A stretch of DNA of 64,000 nucleotides, taken from assembly GCA_012295275.1 (NCBI GenBank), contig CM022665.1, positions 39,507,795 to 39,571,794 of the forward strand. The letters run 5' to 3'. The notes under the pieces were generated by a model. It worked only from the letters and a program-made list of their open reading frames with translations. It had not been told where the DNA came from and did no database searches. Shown here piece by piece: positions 15,481 to 27,230 of the stretch. How positions within the stretch are numbered: the first letter of the stretch is position 1; each line of letters starts with the position of its first letter. The position numbers and the translations under genes are program-made. Origin of the DNA: Chrysomallon squamiferum (taxonomy: Eukaryota > Mollusca > Gastropoda > Neomphalida > Peltospiridae).

Positions 15481-15628
15481 CATTGAGTTTTAGGCTTACA
15501 AATTAATACAATACGTAACGCTAAAATTACAAAACAGTTTTAAAAAATGAAAATACGAATTAAAACATATTATTTGAACTTACCCAAACTACCAATGGAT
15601 TTTCCATAAATGATGTATCCATAGCCAT
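7723..15628 (-). CDS. CCDC88: CCDC88/girdin-family protein, N-terminal three coding exons (partial gene)
   Basis: Three minus-strand exons join in frame: 15584-15628 (ATG, 15 codons, donor GTAAGT), 15138-15226 (ends phase 2) and 7723-7834 (ends phase 0, donor GTGAGT). The 82 residues read include FMENPLVVW, DGVFLNDVMQQIDP and NRRVNDDVTVRLFNW. They match in order the N-terminal HOOK (CH-like) domain of girdin/Daple, whose human form has a closely similar FM-SPLVTW...DGVFL-VMLQI segment. In known family members this domain precedes a very long coiled coil that links the cytoskeleton, dynein or G proteins. HOOK1-3 start differently and fit less well. The start is the first ATG of the exon, and a second ATG lies two codons on. 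No fourth exon was recognised down to base 1, so the gene runs out of the window through an intron of at least 7.7 kb. Paralogue A, B or C cannot be assigned. Confidence 0.85.
8660..9090. repeat. Degenerate tandem repeat, three copies
   Basis: A core of the form AAAATCAGTTAATGA, followed by AATT...TAACTGAA and then a GATGG segment, recurs at about 8700, 8842 and 9023. Spacing is uneven (about 140 and 180 bp), consistent with an old tandem duplication with indels. Confidence 0.55.
15035..15078. repeat. (GA)n microsatellite
   Basis: About 22 GA units, 60 bp to the exon-distal side of the CCDC88 exon 2 donor. It creates a spurious ORF of alternating Arg and Glu codons, which is not a gene. Confidence 0.95.
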
Positions 15629-16200
15629 TATTTACCGAATGTGAGCATTAATCCATTAACAATAATCCAACAACATTTCAGGTAAAGTTAAAGTAGTTTT
15701 CCAACACTCCATCAACGAACAAAAAAAATATTGAAGAAACTTTACATTTTGAAGTTATAACAAAAAACTTTGCACAAAGGTTATTCCTAAGCATAACTGG
15801 TACATTTCTTCCGCCCAGAAAGGCATGCGTATCAGTGTTTACACTGTCCCAGAATGCGGGACAGGTATGATCATGTACAAAGACTTCGAATCTATAGTCG
15901 CACTCAAAATCAATGACTCAAATCAACCGAGATCCCCCAAGAAAATCATAGCAATACGTTTTCCATTAAAGTTCTGCCTCAGTTACTCTCGATTAAATTC
16001 TAAATTCACATTTTGAATTCATATTTTCAGATTTTGTGAAAAAATAAATAATCTGCAACTGACAAAGTTATCCAGCATATAATTTACTCCCGGTAAAACC
16101 ATTACGAAGCAAGCTACATTTCGCTGCCAAAACTCTGTCACTTCATTGCAGCAGGTGACGACCAATCAAAATAGAGCACAGCGACCCTTGAGAAAAGACA
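15629..16200 (-). promoter_or_regulatory. 5' UTR and probable promoter region of CCDC88
   Basis: Sequence directly upstream of the minus-strand CCDC88 ATG is less AT-rich than its surroundings and contains several CG dinucleotides. A CCAAT-type box lies at about 16151-16157 (read on the plus strand). No TATA box was recognised and the transcription start is unknown. The plus-strand ORF at 15825-16016 shows no recognisable protein and is taken as chance. Confidence 0.35.
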
Positions 16201-18060
16201 TTCTACTTGTAAGGTACATTTAAAAAGATAAAGTGTTACTTAATTATCCTATATATGAATTGTAAGTTAATTATGGAAATACGTAAATATCTGTTTACGA
16301 AACTCCTATAGTTTTTAACTATATTTTGCAATGCTATTTAAAAAGCTTCGTAAATGCCATGTCAACATAGGCTGACATCTTTCGGGAAAATATTGGAAGG
16401 GGAACAACTCCAGCACCAACTCAAACGAAACTTGTTGACATAAAACTTAGTATACTGCATACTATGCATATAACAAACACTTGTGTTGTACATTTATAAC
16501 TATCTTTTATCCAACATTATATAATTAAATAAATTTTTAAAATGATTTTCGGTTAAATGATTTTATTTATTATTTATTGGATATAGTAGTTTTATATTGC
16601 TCAAAGTGAAATTTTTGTAGTACACACATGCACATTAATGCACATTCTACTTTTGAATTTTTGTGCAAAAATCAGTAAGCAAACGCTACTGAATCGATTG
16701 ATATATCTATTTTCATACATTAAAAATAAAAAAAAGTGGCATGAAACCCTTGCAGGTGCACGCTAACGTCATTTAAAAAATAAGAAGAAAAAAAAAGAAG
16801 ACGATTACGTCATAAAATTATATTTTTGACAAAAAAAAAAAAAAAAAAGTATTTTAGAAATAGAAATATATTCATAATATACAACACTAATAATATTTAA
16901 AAAAAGAAAATAAATAAATAAAAAATCACACAATTCTCACAAAAATATCCTCAAAATCAAAAGAAAAAGAAAACAAAACGATAGTTAATAAATTGTTAAT
17001 TTAGATAATATCTTGAAACCTAGCGTTAAAGTTCATTTGTTAGCGTTGTAATTTGGTCATCACTTTTCAGAATCTAACATTTGAAGTAAGAATCTGTTTT
17101 CACTTTCTTTGACATTAACTTTAATCAATCGAATATGGAAATCAGACAACAGTTTTTATCAGGATACAACAGTACAAGACACCAGGCAAGGTCAAATGCT
17201 TATCCCTTCAAATTAATATGAGATATCAAGAAACACAGTTGGTCACTCGGTGCTTTATTGGCGTCAATTTGAAAACTTTTCTTCCCATCCTAAAGAAGAC
17301 ACTGATAAACAGTTCTGTCAGTTCCTTAGATTCATCGGATTGTTTTCGTCATGGATTTAGTGAAATATTTCGATGTCGTTAATGTTATCGTCTGCATAAT
17401 AAATGTATTTTTCTGTGATTGGAACTTGTCTGCTGTTGATTGATACAGAGAGATGTGAATAATTTCCACAAGAAAAGGATAGAACACCTAAGGCTGGGCG
17501 TTTATTTCTTCACTATAAACATCTTTACCCCATTGATTTGCGTGAGTATAATGTATGCCATATAGATATATAGATAGATAGATACACAGACAGATAAATA
17601 AAGGTAGGTAGGCAGATAGGCAGGTAGAAAGCGACAGATAGAGAAAGACATATAATTACGTAGATAGATATACAGAAAAAGATAGATGTACATATCTAAT
17701 TAGATAGATAGACTGATAGATATAGTTAGATAGACATATACAGAGAAAGGGAGTCTAAGCCAGTGAAATGGTTGCAGAAAAGAGATGGAGGATTATATGA
17801 ATGTGATGACGTCAGAATCGAAATACGTTTAATGTCTGCCTCTAAATTAGCAATTTCAGTGATGATGATAATGTAACCAAATGAATCTTTCTTTAGTAGT
17901 TTAAATAAATTTATTTTCTTTTCGTATCTGTTGTGTTGACTTGATTATTTTGAAATGTTTGTGACCACCTTTACACACACAAACACATGCACGCTTACAC
18001 ACTAACAAAATCATAAAAGCAAAAAAGTAAAAAAAAGACAAATTTAAAATGCAAACAGAT
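16201..18060. other. Intergenic, no gene seen; imperfect GATA array
   Basis: No exon was recognised. An imperfect array of GATA/AGAT tetranucleotides, mixed with CAGA and TAGG variants, spans roughly 17560-17745. A-runs lie near 16832-16848. The minus ORF at 17502-17693 is only a translation of the tetranucleotide array. Confidence 0.55.
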
Positions 18061-18066
18061 TTTAAT
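18061..18066 (-). promoter_or_regulatory. Polyadenylation signal ATTAAA for the micropeptide gene
   Basis: On the minus strand ATTAAA lies about 130 nt downstream of the predicted stop codon of the 45-residue membrane peptide. It is the first canonical or near-canonical poly(A) hexamer met after the stop. Confidence 0.4.
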
Positions 18067-18194
18067 GGATATCAAGAAGTTAAACAGACATGACAAAACA
18101 GATCGAATTCATTTTGAAAAAAACAAAACAGGATCTGGATGATCCATTGCACGTTGTAAGTTTGTGTCCTTGTGAAAAACGGTTGCCATTCACT

Positions 18195-18275
18195 TCATTC
18201 TGTAGGTTCACATTCTGGAGCGGGGGGTTGTGGTCTAGGAGGGCTGCTGGGGCTGCCTCCCTTTCGGCTGTAACA

Positions 18276-18310
<35 letters not shown>

Positions 18311-18462
18311 AATAAATAAATGTTAAACAACAACGACAACAAAAAAAAAAAAAAAAATAAAAAGTGGGAGAGAATGAGAAAATTACACATGGATTACCTG
18401 AAAAAGTAGATCAAGGCCACAACCACCATGATGACCATCAGAATACCAACTGTGGCTGCCAT
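18195..18462 (-). CDS. Predicted 45-residue single-pass membrane micropeptide
   Basis: Two minus-strand coding exons: 18398-18462 (start codon to donor GTAATC) and 18195-18267 (after acceptor TTACAG, ending in TGA). The product begins MAATVGILMVIMVVVALIYF, a single hydrophobic helix of about 20 residues. A basic SRKGG stop-transfer follows, then a proline-rich tail with SPPRPQPPAP and ECEPTE at the end. The internal exon starts at 18493 with CTG TTG and is preceded by TTTAG. An upstream non-coding exon ends at 18912 with donor GTAAGT. The ATG (GGGAATGG context) is the first in this frame, because an in-frame TGA lies upstream in the preceding exon. The PPRP-type tail could bind WW or SH3 domains (inference). 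Alternatively, a 27-nt microexon (18912-18938) could join a longer Cys-containing N-terminus from an exon not found. The family was not recognised. Confidence 0.5.
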
Positions 18463-18911
18463 TCCCACTCTTTGTGACGATTGATTGCAACAGCTAAAGA
18501 TAAAAAAGATAGATAAATAAATACATGAAAGAGAAGAGGCAATATCTGATAAAACATTGTTTCATTAATTCAGCTTTCTCGATTGTTCTTAATTTCCCGT
18601 TCCAATGTATTATATAGCAAATATATTAAAGTATTCGGATAATATTTGAATTAGGCACAGAGTACAAGAAGAAAATAAAAAAAAGCTCTTGGGAAGAATA
18701 TAAAATCTCAGCAAATTTAGAAAATTCTGTTTATAATCGTTACTCAACCTTTGATCCAAAATGAATATCTAATTTTAGGTTCGTCAACTTAGCAACTTCT
18801 GAGAAAAAGTTGCAAGATCGATTTTTATTAAATTTCTACCTCTCCCCGTGAGTTTTTGTATTATATGTGTGTGCAGGCATACGTATGGACGTCTGATGCA
18901 CAAATACTTAC

Positions 18912-19120
18912 AATGTTAACTGACTGCAGTTCGATTCTCTGCAGAGAAATGCTCTTCAATCAGACAGTGGACGTGTTGGTGCCCAGCAAGCAAACGCCGA
19001 TTGTGTGACGTCAATTAATTGTTGTTGCTAACCGCAGCTTCTTAATATTTTTGCATAACCAATCGTGTGCGTTGTTTATTCTAATTATACTCAGAATGTC
19101 TGGGCGTATTTATAGGGGAT
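18912..19120 (-). promoter_or_regulatory. Promoter and first exon of the micropeptide gene (TATA, CCAAT, CRE)
   Basis: On the minus strand TATAAATA lies at 19107-19114, a CCAAT-type box (ATTGGTT when read) near 19060 and a perfect TGACGTCA CRE palindrome near 19005. A first exon would start about 30 bp past the TATA element, near 19077, and end at the GTAAGT donor beside 18912. The elements are seen directly; their use is inferred. The CRE suggests CREB/ATF responsiveness. Confidence 0.45.
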
Positions 19121-21369
19121 CAGAACTGTTGATTATTAAAGAAAAATCGTTAATATTGCATATTTAAATTAAAATACTGTTTTACAACATAATATATCTG
19201 AAAAAAAATCAACAACAACAAAATAATAATAATAATAATAATAACAATATATGTAACGGGGTTGGGTGGGTGATACTTGGGGTACAACGGTCCCCCTAAC
19301 ATTTTGGTTTCTAGTTCATGTCCCATTTCTTTACCAGTATAAAGTTAGAGAGGTATATTAATTATCCTATGGGATGTATCTAGCAACTAAAATTAATTTG
19401 TTTGTTTGTTTTCTTATAATTATATTTGCATATTTTAGTCAGCTCTCATAAACAACACATTATATGTTGTTATCTTAACAAAAATAAAAAATAGTCTTTC
19501 GTTACTGAATTAATGGCAAGCTAGTTAGTTAGATGGTTAAGGTTATATCGATGAATTGGTAGAGTAGCTTGTACAAAGAGTTCTATGAAGTTCTATGGAA
19601 TAGACTCACACTGTCTATACATACGTAACTACCTTTCAGTGTTTTTACCTTTACGGATATGCTATAGTCTTGTAGGGTAAGGTGGGATAATTCTGGCCCC
19701 CAAGGTATATTATGACTTACAGCCACTGTATTATTCTGCCCAGGCTTCTGGAACTTTGTTGATATAAACAGGACTTTCCTATCTCTTATTAGAACAAAGT
19801 TCGTAGATCCTCAGCCATTTACACGTGGAGTACAGTGGCCATGAAAGTGGTGAAAACAACAAGGCTGTAAAAAAGTACATTTTGAGGTTTCAAAAGTAGT
19901 GTTATTTTTGTAGTTCTATAGACATAAGGTTAGCGATAACTTTTAACAGTAAAAACATAAAATCAATTATTAAGTTCAGCTGAAGAAACTTGATTAATAT
20001 GTGGTAATTAGGCAAGGAGTGTATGTTTTGTTTAACTCCACCACTTGGGGCAGTTCTGGCCCCCATACGTCATGCTGAAATCAGTAGTTTTGGCATTGAT
20101 ATAGACTATTCTGAGTTTTATTTAAGTTTTTTGAATCAGTTAAATGACCATGGTCCATCTGTGGGGCACGTCGTCAGACTTCAAATAAAATCAAGAGGAT
20201 GAGGTCTGCCAAGGCACTGGCAGAAGAAGACAGTGTCAAGAGGTATGAAGAAGAGCTGGCAGAGAAGAAGAGGAAGGAGGAAGAAAAGGCAGAGAGAAGC
20301 AACCCCCCCCCAAACAAAAAACAACCACAAGATACCAAAGGAAAAACGGCAGCTCAGGTTGAATGTCACAGCAGAACTGGTGGATGCAGTCAAAGAAAAC
20401 GTTGGTGGTGACGAGCCTGAACAAGAAGACAGAGATGTAGTAGAAACACAAGAAAAATGTGAACGCAGTGGCTCAGTTGACGTGGAATGAATTCCGAGGG
20501 GTTCAAAAGATCTGATGGGTACCCAAATTGGTATTGTCTTGATCCTTGCACAAACCTTGAAATCCCAACTGGCGCAGACTTGAAAGATATTGTGTTTTTC
20601 TGTGATATTTGACAGAAAATTAATCCATCTGTTCTAACGGAGTAATAAAATAAATATTAGTCTTAATTTAAAAACTAGGTTATTTTATAAGTTCCTTAGC
20701 TGTTTCAGTGCAAATAACATTATATAATTTCTACACTATTAATCAGCGATTCCCACCACAACTTGAATTAGAAAGAAATCAAAATTTGTTTTTCGTTTCA
20801 AAAACTGGTCCACAACGGAGAAACTAAAAGTGACGAGAGTCAGGGATGGTGCAACCACTAGGCCAAGTAGGCAGTCACAGATCTCAGAGTGATGCATTAC
20901 TGACCTTCAGTCACAGATTTGTTATTTAAAATTCTGATTTTGCATATCTCAAACTTACTGCTTAAACCAAAAATAGTTTTATCTGTAATTTCTGTTCACA
21001 CTTTCCTCATTTTGTACTGTAAACCACATATAGTGTCATATTTTTTAAGTGCTTAAAGCCTTTATAAGATTTTAATCTGGCCCTGTATATGTATGCATGT
21101 ATATATATATATAAATATATATATACATGAGTATGTAATGGTGATGATGAAAAAGCCTACCTGCATTGTATATTATTTTAAGAGGTTATTTTATATTTAA
21201 AGAGACCAACCTTAGTTGTTGAACAAAATATTAATTTATTTTATTTTATATAATAATCTCCTTTTACTTCTTCAGTTGTAACACAATAATAATAATAATA
21301 ATAATAATAATACTAATAACAGTTAGAAGAAGAAGAAGATGAACAACAACAACAATAACAATAGTAAAC
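19121..21369. other. Intergenic between the micropeptide and TSP1 genes
   Basis: No intact gene. It holds a decayed plus-strand coding remnant near 20150-20640, AAT runs near 19223-19245 and 21285-21311, and two GC-rich patches with TTCTGGCCCCC at about 19690 and 20053 that may belong to the same element. The segment 20820-20960 looks like dispersed-repeat DNA but could not be classified. Confidence 0.5.
20155..20630 (+). pseudogene. Frameshifted coding remnant, probably transposon-derived
   Basis: Three plus-strand reading-frame pieces follow one another. The first (from about 20199) is a charged helix with YEEELAEKKRKEEEKAER. A second frame after a run of ten C's (about 20304-20313) carries LRLNVTAELVDAVKENVGG and ends at 20490. 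A third frame ends with NWYCLDPC and DIVFFCDI before a stop near 20610. Compositional continuity across frames, together with a mononucleotide run at the first break, fits a once-continuous ORF disabled by slippage. The charged helix plus Cys-rich end recall C-termini of pogo/jerky-type transposases, but this is a guess. No terminal repeats were located. Confidence 0.35.
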
Positions 21370-21375
21370 TTTATT
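21370..21375 (-). promoter_or_regulatory. AATAAA poly(A) signal of TSP1 receptor gene 1
   Basis: Canonical AATAAA on the minus strand, about 55 nt downstream of the TGA at 21428-21430, defining a short 3' UTR. The paralogue has its AATAAA at an equivalent distance. Confidence 0.6.
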
Positions 21376-21427
21376 ATCCAACTGGTAATGAAAGAAAAAA
21401 CAAGTCTGATGCATTTCTGGTCTCTCT

Positions 21428-24400
21428 TCACAAGTAGCTTGGGTTATCCACACCATCTCCCTTGTATGAAGTCCGTTTCTTCCTGTTAGAATAATAATAA
21501 TAATAATAACAGCAGCAACAACAACAACATGATAATAATTATGATAATAATAAACTGAAATACAAATAGTAAAAACCAATAGAATATTATGCCATATTTT
21601 GAAAAGGACCAATGTATAAAGACAAGTCCCAGAAAACTGGTGACTTGAAGACAGCAGTTATAGCTAGGATCAGGGAAAACTTCAGAAAGGAATGCATTTG
21701 TGTCACTGAGAGTTTTGTGCCTTCATCTCTGAGGGTGTAATCTGGTACTTATTTTGGGCATAATATGACAACTGCACCATTTATCTACAGAGTGTAAACT
21801 GATCATGCATGAACAAAAGATGATGTGCACCAAATATAAAGTAAATTGGTTAATATATTTGGAAATTATTAATATTTTTCTGGGTGCCACTGTATATAAT
21901 AATAAAAATAAATAAATTTCATTACCACACAATCATAAGTGCTGCCAAACCTAATGCAGTGAATATCAAGAAACCAATCACAATATATATGATAATTGAT
22001 GTTGATTCTGCAGCGGATTGGACTGTTGCACGTCCTGAATAATAATAATAATAATGAAGATAATAAATTAATAATAATAATAATAAAAGAATAAAATAAC
22101 AATAATTATAACAAAATAATAAATAAATAAACATATAAATAAATTACATAAATAAATAAATTACAAACACAAATAAATACATCCTTTCCATCCTATGCAA
22201 TTCCTTATTACTGGTTTATCAAATATGTCAATACACAAAACAAAACAATCACCAGCAGTATAGTTATTTTACTTGGAGGCTTCCTTATTTGTTATATATA
22301 TAGTCTTTAAATTTAAAATAGGTTGATAAAATATATCTTCTATTTTAATTTTGAAAATTCATCTAATGAGTGATAACAAAAGACATATTCTAAGAATCTG
22401 CTGGTAATGAAAAGAAATCTTCTGATAATTATAGAATCTACATTTGTGAGTTTTCTGTGTGCATACAGCATATGTGTATAACTGAGTGCTGCATAGACAA
22501 AAGCTGTAACTGACCACAGGCTGGTTCTGTGCATATGAATGTGGAACTTCGCATTGAAATGCCAGGACAGCTGTTACTGTTACTACCATCAGGTGTGTTG
22601 CATCTTCGTCTTTCAACCATTATACGTTCACCCCTTCCACAAGAAACAGAACATGGCCCCCATGTTGAAAACCAACCACTCCAGCCAGTGTCTATAAATG
22701 AATAAATCATAAAGTAACTATTTCTAGTTTTAACAGGAATAAAACAGCTTCTAATAAAATAAAATATTTCAGTATTATATTTGCTGATAAACTGTTATTT
22801 CAAGAATGGAATGCCAATTCAATTGTGAAAAATGGTCATATGCTTATTTTTGAACTTCCACATCATTATTTTATAGCTTTGGGCAACATATCATTGCTCA
22901 TAAAAAATGTATGACAATAAAATAAATAATACTGTTGAAAAGAATGTGAGTGCTATCATTTTACTGCTTCACAAATAGAATTGTTATTTAACTAAGTACA
23001 AGATGCACTAACAGCGGACATTTTTCTGATAACAATGGAAGAAAGTGAAGGTGCCCAGGTATTTTTATACTGTACTCTTTTGTTGTTACTTTATAGTATT
23101 AGTCAAGCACTGATACCTGCCAAATCAAATATAGTTTGAATATATGCAAAGTATATTTAGATTATCTTTTAATATTATCAACTGTACAGTTTAAGACAAT
23201 CTTTTTGATATCCTACCTGGACACTCTCTATCCTTGCACCAGCTCTCTGAGTCATTTCGAGCAACACCAGGACAGTTCATTCCACCATGTGCAGGGGCAG
23301 GCCTGTCACAGTCTCTCCTAACATACACCTTTCGGTAACCCCAACCACATCTTGCAGTGCATTGACCATAACTAGTTGTCCAAGCACCCCAGTAACCATT
23401 TATAGCTGAAAATAAAAATGAAACTCAATAATTTTAACAAATGATTAAGAAAAAAAAAAAAAAACAACAACAGGTGTGAGTGTGTATTTGCAAAATGTTT
23501 TGTACCTGAGATCAATGTATTTCTTATAATTTAATATATAATATAAAACTGATATTTGTGTGTGTGTTTGTATTTATTTGTACTGCATATAGAACAGCTG
23601 CAACTAACGGCATTCGGGGTTATCAGAGCAATAATCCCCTTTTGTTCGTCTTGATGGACCACGACACCTAAAATTTACATCACCGCGGAAGCATCTTCGA
23701 TCTTCATACACAATCAGTGTACCAGAATTTCCACACGTCTGGCTACATGGCCCTACAGTTTCAACCCATGACCCCCAGTAGGGATCTGCAAAGGAAAATC
23801 ATAAAGCACAGTAACTGTTTCTAGTTTCTCATAGCCAATTCATCAACAGAACAGGATGGTCCACCCATTTTGGGGTTTGCTAAAAAACTGTTACAACTAA
23901 TAAAATATTCTTAAAAACCCTTCCCAAATTCCCACCAATAAACAAGTAATCATACAGTTACAACATTGGTATTTGTATATAGACAAAAGCTGTAACTGGT
24001 TGTTTGTATGTTTATGTAATATATGAGTGTGTATGATGAATATATGGATATTTGAATGTATTCTTATCAGTGTACGTGTGGGGGTGTTTGTTGTGCATGT
24101 GTAATGCTATGTAACTGACCACATAAGTCAATCATGCAGTAATCTGCACTGGATCTGCTAGAAGGACCAGGACAGCTGCTACTTTCACTGCCATTAGGTG
24201 AATTGCATTTTCGTGTTTCATATTTTATATTGTCACCTGGTCCACAAGTAGTAGAGCATGGTCCCCATGTTGTAAACCAACCACTCCAGCGATGAACTAC
24301 AAATGAAAGTGTTTACAGTACAGTTTGTCATTTTTTATAGTTCAGTGGAATCAAAAAATGACAGTGTCTCATATTAACTTACAATTATCATGGCATGAAA

Positions 24401-26203
24401 AGAACGTAAAATCTGTAACAATTTTTGGGGTATTTTACCTGTACACTTTTGTTTCTTCTCGCACCACTCAACTGTCTCATTTCGCTTAGGACCAGGGCAT
24501 CTCTTCCCACCATTTTGGGGGACAGGTTTATTACACTTCCTTCTAGCTCGCACTGTACGATTACCCCAGCCACATCTACCGTAACAGCGACTGTAACGGA
24601 ATTTCCAGGGACTCCACCCACCATCTACAGCTGAAATTTCCAAATAAAAATGAAATTTAGTAACTTTAATGATAGTGGTTAAAAAAACAACAACAACAAC
24701 TAAATAAACAAAAATTAAAAATACATAAATAAAAAAATAAAAAAAATAAAGTAAGTATATATATATATATATATATATATGGCCCACATTTTTCAAAATG
24801 TCAGTTGTAGCCAGCAGAGTTGATATGCATGTGTACATGTTTGTGTGTGATGCATAGATAACATTTGTAACTGACCACAAGCTGGTAAATCACACAAGCG
24901 TATAGATGATCGGGTTGAAATACCGCGACAGTACTCGGTGCGAGAACCCCTGTTGCATCTCCGCTCTTCATACCTTATCTTTGTACCCCGTCCACAGGTT
25001 GCAGAACATGGCCCATGACGATAAAACCATTGAGCCCATGTAGCAAATAAAACTGAAAGTAAAAATTATAAATCAGGGCTTCTAGTTTTTCAGTTAATGA
25101 ACTCGAATAAAACAGCAGCAGTAAAATGAATAATAATAGTCATATGCCCTGAAAAAAATATGTTAAGACAAATCTTTTCAATATCATACCTTCACAGTTA
25201 TTTGGAACCCTACAAATCTCTTCTGTGTAATTTCGATCAGGACCAGGACATACCATCCCACCCCCTCGTGGGACAGGATTGGTACATGTTCTATGCATGT
25301 ATATTGGGCGCCAACCCCAGCCACACTGTGTCACACAACCACCTCTGAACACTGTCCAATAAGTCCAGCCACCATCTCGGACTGAAATTTGAAAATATTA
25401 TACCTGTATTTTTTTAATTCTTAGCATGAAACATTTTCAAATCAAGTGAAGAAAAGAAAATGGGATTAAATTATTATAATAATAGTAGGGTAACAATCAC
25501 AAACAAAATAAAAAGACCATCTTTAAGATAAGTACATTTTCAAAATGTTTTGTGGCATCTGTCTCATATTATCATACCTGAAAATGAGCGACATTAATAA
25601 TTGCTAATAACAAAATGTACTGAGGATTTGTTAAGTCATGTCCTGGTTTTTTGGTGTAGTCAAGATGTATGTATTCTTCAGCTTCTCCTTTTATACCCTC
25701 AGCAGTGCTAATGTTCACTATTATCAGCATTTTGTAGGCTTCTTGTGTAGTTAGGCAACATCAGATTTGTTAAAAAAAGCTATAGCTTAGTGCAGGGCCA
25801 TATTAACTCATGGCTGAACTACTAGGCTTTTTAACACTTCAGTATTTCGTCCTGTTAAAGCAGGTAACAGTGCTTAAGCAAAAACAACTGATAGGTCCCT
25901 AGGGTTCAATCTAGTCAGCCTTATTAATAATATAGTCCTAGCTAAGGACTCACAAATTGAAAGGGCTTCCCGACTTTCATTCTGTTGTTACACAATTTTG
26001 TTATGTGTTCACATTTGTCATATAAGGTTAGCGATATTTAAATCTTCTAGTATTTTGTCTTCATCCAGCCTTAATGCTAACTTTTGTACAGAATGCTGAA
26101 TATCTGGTTTTTGTAGTATTTAATAAATCTACTTACACAATCCATTTGAATGTGTGCAACAGCAGCTGAATATAAAAGCACTAATAAATTTCACCCAAGC
26201 CAT
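21428..26203 (-). CDS. TSP1-repeat single-pass membrane receptor 1 (seven TSP1 modules, 503 aa predicted)
   Basis: Ten minus-strand exons splice in one frame: 26137-26203 (signal peptide, MAWVKFISAFIF...), then TSP1 modules 25190-25381, 24876-25052, 24439-24630, 24120-24296, 23609-23785, 23217-23405 and 22515-22691, then TM exon 21926-22034 and tail exon 21428-21482. Every module is a phase 1-1 exon with six cysteines. A-type modules (63-64 aa) carry CGWG; B-type modules (59 aa) carry CSxTCG. The order is A-B-A-B-B-A-B. Several modules keep WxxW (C-mannosylation) and C-S-x-S/T-C-G (O-fucosylation) patterns. The TM helix is about residues 463-485. The tail after the helix is WKKRTSYKGDGVDNPSYL. 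Known TSP1 receptors act in adhesion or guidance; the ligand here is unknown. It lies 3.4 kb downstream of a paralogue in the same orientation. Confidence 0.85.
21926..22034 (-). other. Transmembrane exon of TSP1 receptor 1
   Basis: This 109-nt exon (enters phase 1, leaves phase 2) encodes a short Ser/Ala-rich stalk and a helix of about 23 residues with IVIGFLIFTALGLAALMIV. The matching exon of the paralogue (30904-31012) is also exactly 109 nt, with the same phases. Both are flanked by AAT/ATT microsatellites that form the pyrimidine side of the splice acceptor. Confidence 0.8.
22037..22110. repeat. AAT-rich microsatellite abutting the TM exon acceptor
   Basis: Imperfect AAT array starting within 5 bp of the exon edge. 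On the gene strand it reads as an ATT-rich pyrimidine tract ending in TTCAG. Confidence 0.8.
25382..26136. other. Intron 1 of TSP1 receptor 1, with homology to the paralogue's intron
   Basis: The segment 25555-25740 shares ordered blocks with 34692-34880 in the paralogue's intron 1: GCATCTGTCTCAT, AATGAGYGACA, TAATAACAAAATG and TGTCCTGGTTTT. No exon was seen. The shared intron sequence shows that the two genes arose by genomic duplication rather than by retrocopying. Confidence 0.6.
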
Positions 26204-26974
26204 ATAATTATTTTCTTCATGGAATCTATGGAATGAAAAAATGTTGATATTGTTACTAAATTAATAATGAATTGTTACTACACGTTTAAATTAATAAAGT
26301 TATTAAAAATATTATTACAATATCTTGCTATTTAACTTATTTCACCCAATAAAATCGTTTTATTTAAATCTTACTCATTTATGCCCCATTCTAGGAACCA
26401 ATTAATGGAAGTTAGCGTTTAATCCTGTATTTTTGAATTTAATGTAATTAATTAGTTAATTAATTTGATTTATTTATTTATTTATATACTTATTATTATT
26501 AATTAATTAATTGAATTTAATTATTTATTTGTGTGTTTTGTGCAGTTTTTATAGAAATCAACTAATCATCAAACGGACTATAATTCATATCGCTTTTTGT
26601 GGTTTTCAGTTACTAATGATTGCTCTGCTGTGTTTAACAAAGCTTTCAAAAACTGATGTCGGCTGTATTATGTTTTATTAACTATCTTAACATTTTTATT
26701 AATTTTTAATTAGGACAATATGAAAAAAAAGTTTAATGTTTAATGTTAAGAAAAAACTAAAAATGTTACGATATATTATTATAAATAAAACGATATTTTT
26801 TTAATGACAGTGACAAATATCTTTTTATGCCTTTTTCTGGGATTTTATTTAGAGCAAGTCTTACATTTAAAATTTTAATGGGGAAGATTCCTAATTAAAG
26901 GGTTCGTCAAAACAAAACATTCTATACAATCATCCAAACAAATTTAATACTCTGCGATTAATTCTGAATGATGA

Positions 26975-27230
26975 AGCTGATTCGGGAAAGGTTAGACATT
27001 CATTTTATCTTGGTGAAGGTATAAATTACTTACCTTTCCTTAATAAAATTCTGTAATTAAAGATGGCAGCATTTGTTTATTTCTTTTGTTGTAAAACAAA
27101 AATGTAATTCCTATTCTGCAAAGTAAACATTTAGAGACATTACAAATACGTCTGCTAATTTGTGTTTTACGTCATTTTGGCGGCCTCGTAAAATAGTACT
27201 ATTTGCGCAGTCTAGTTCATATTCTCGAAG
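26975..27230 (-). promoter_or_regulatory. Conserved 5' flank of TSP1 receptor 1 (homologous to 35630-35935)
   Basis: Blocks shared with the 5' flank of the paralogue include GGAAAGG, TCTTGGTG, TAAATTAC, GTCATTYTGGCSGCC and a TGCGCWGT...ATATTCT segment. The GCCGCCAAAATGAC core (minus strand) resembles YY1-type initiator-proximal motifs. Promoter function is inferred from position and conservation only. Confidence 0.4.

Noticed and set aside
17560-17745. GATA array as a regulatory cluster
   Set aside because: It is an imperfect tetranucleotide microsatellite far from a promoter; clustered GATA sites are expected by composition.
22359-22616. Alternative minus ORFs overlapping the last B-type TSP1 exon and running into the intron
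   Set aside because: These are frame or read-through extensions past the GTCAGT donor. The phase-consistent exon is 22515-22691.
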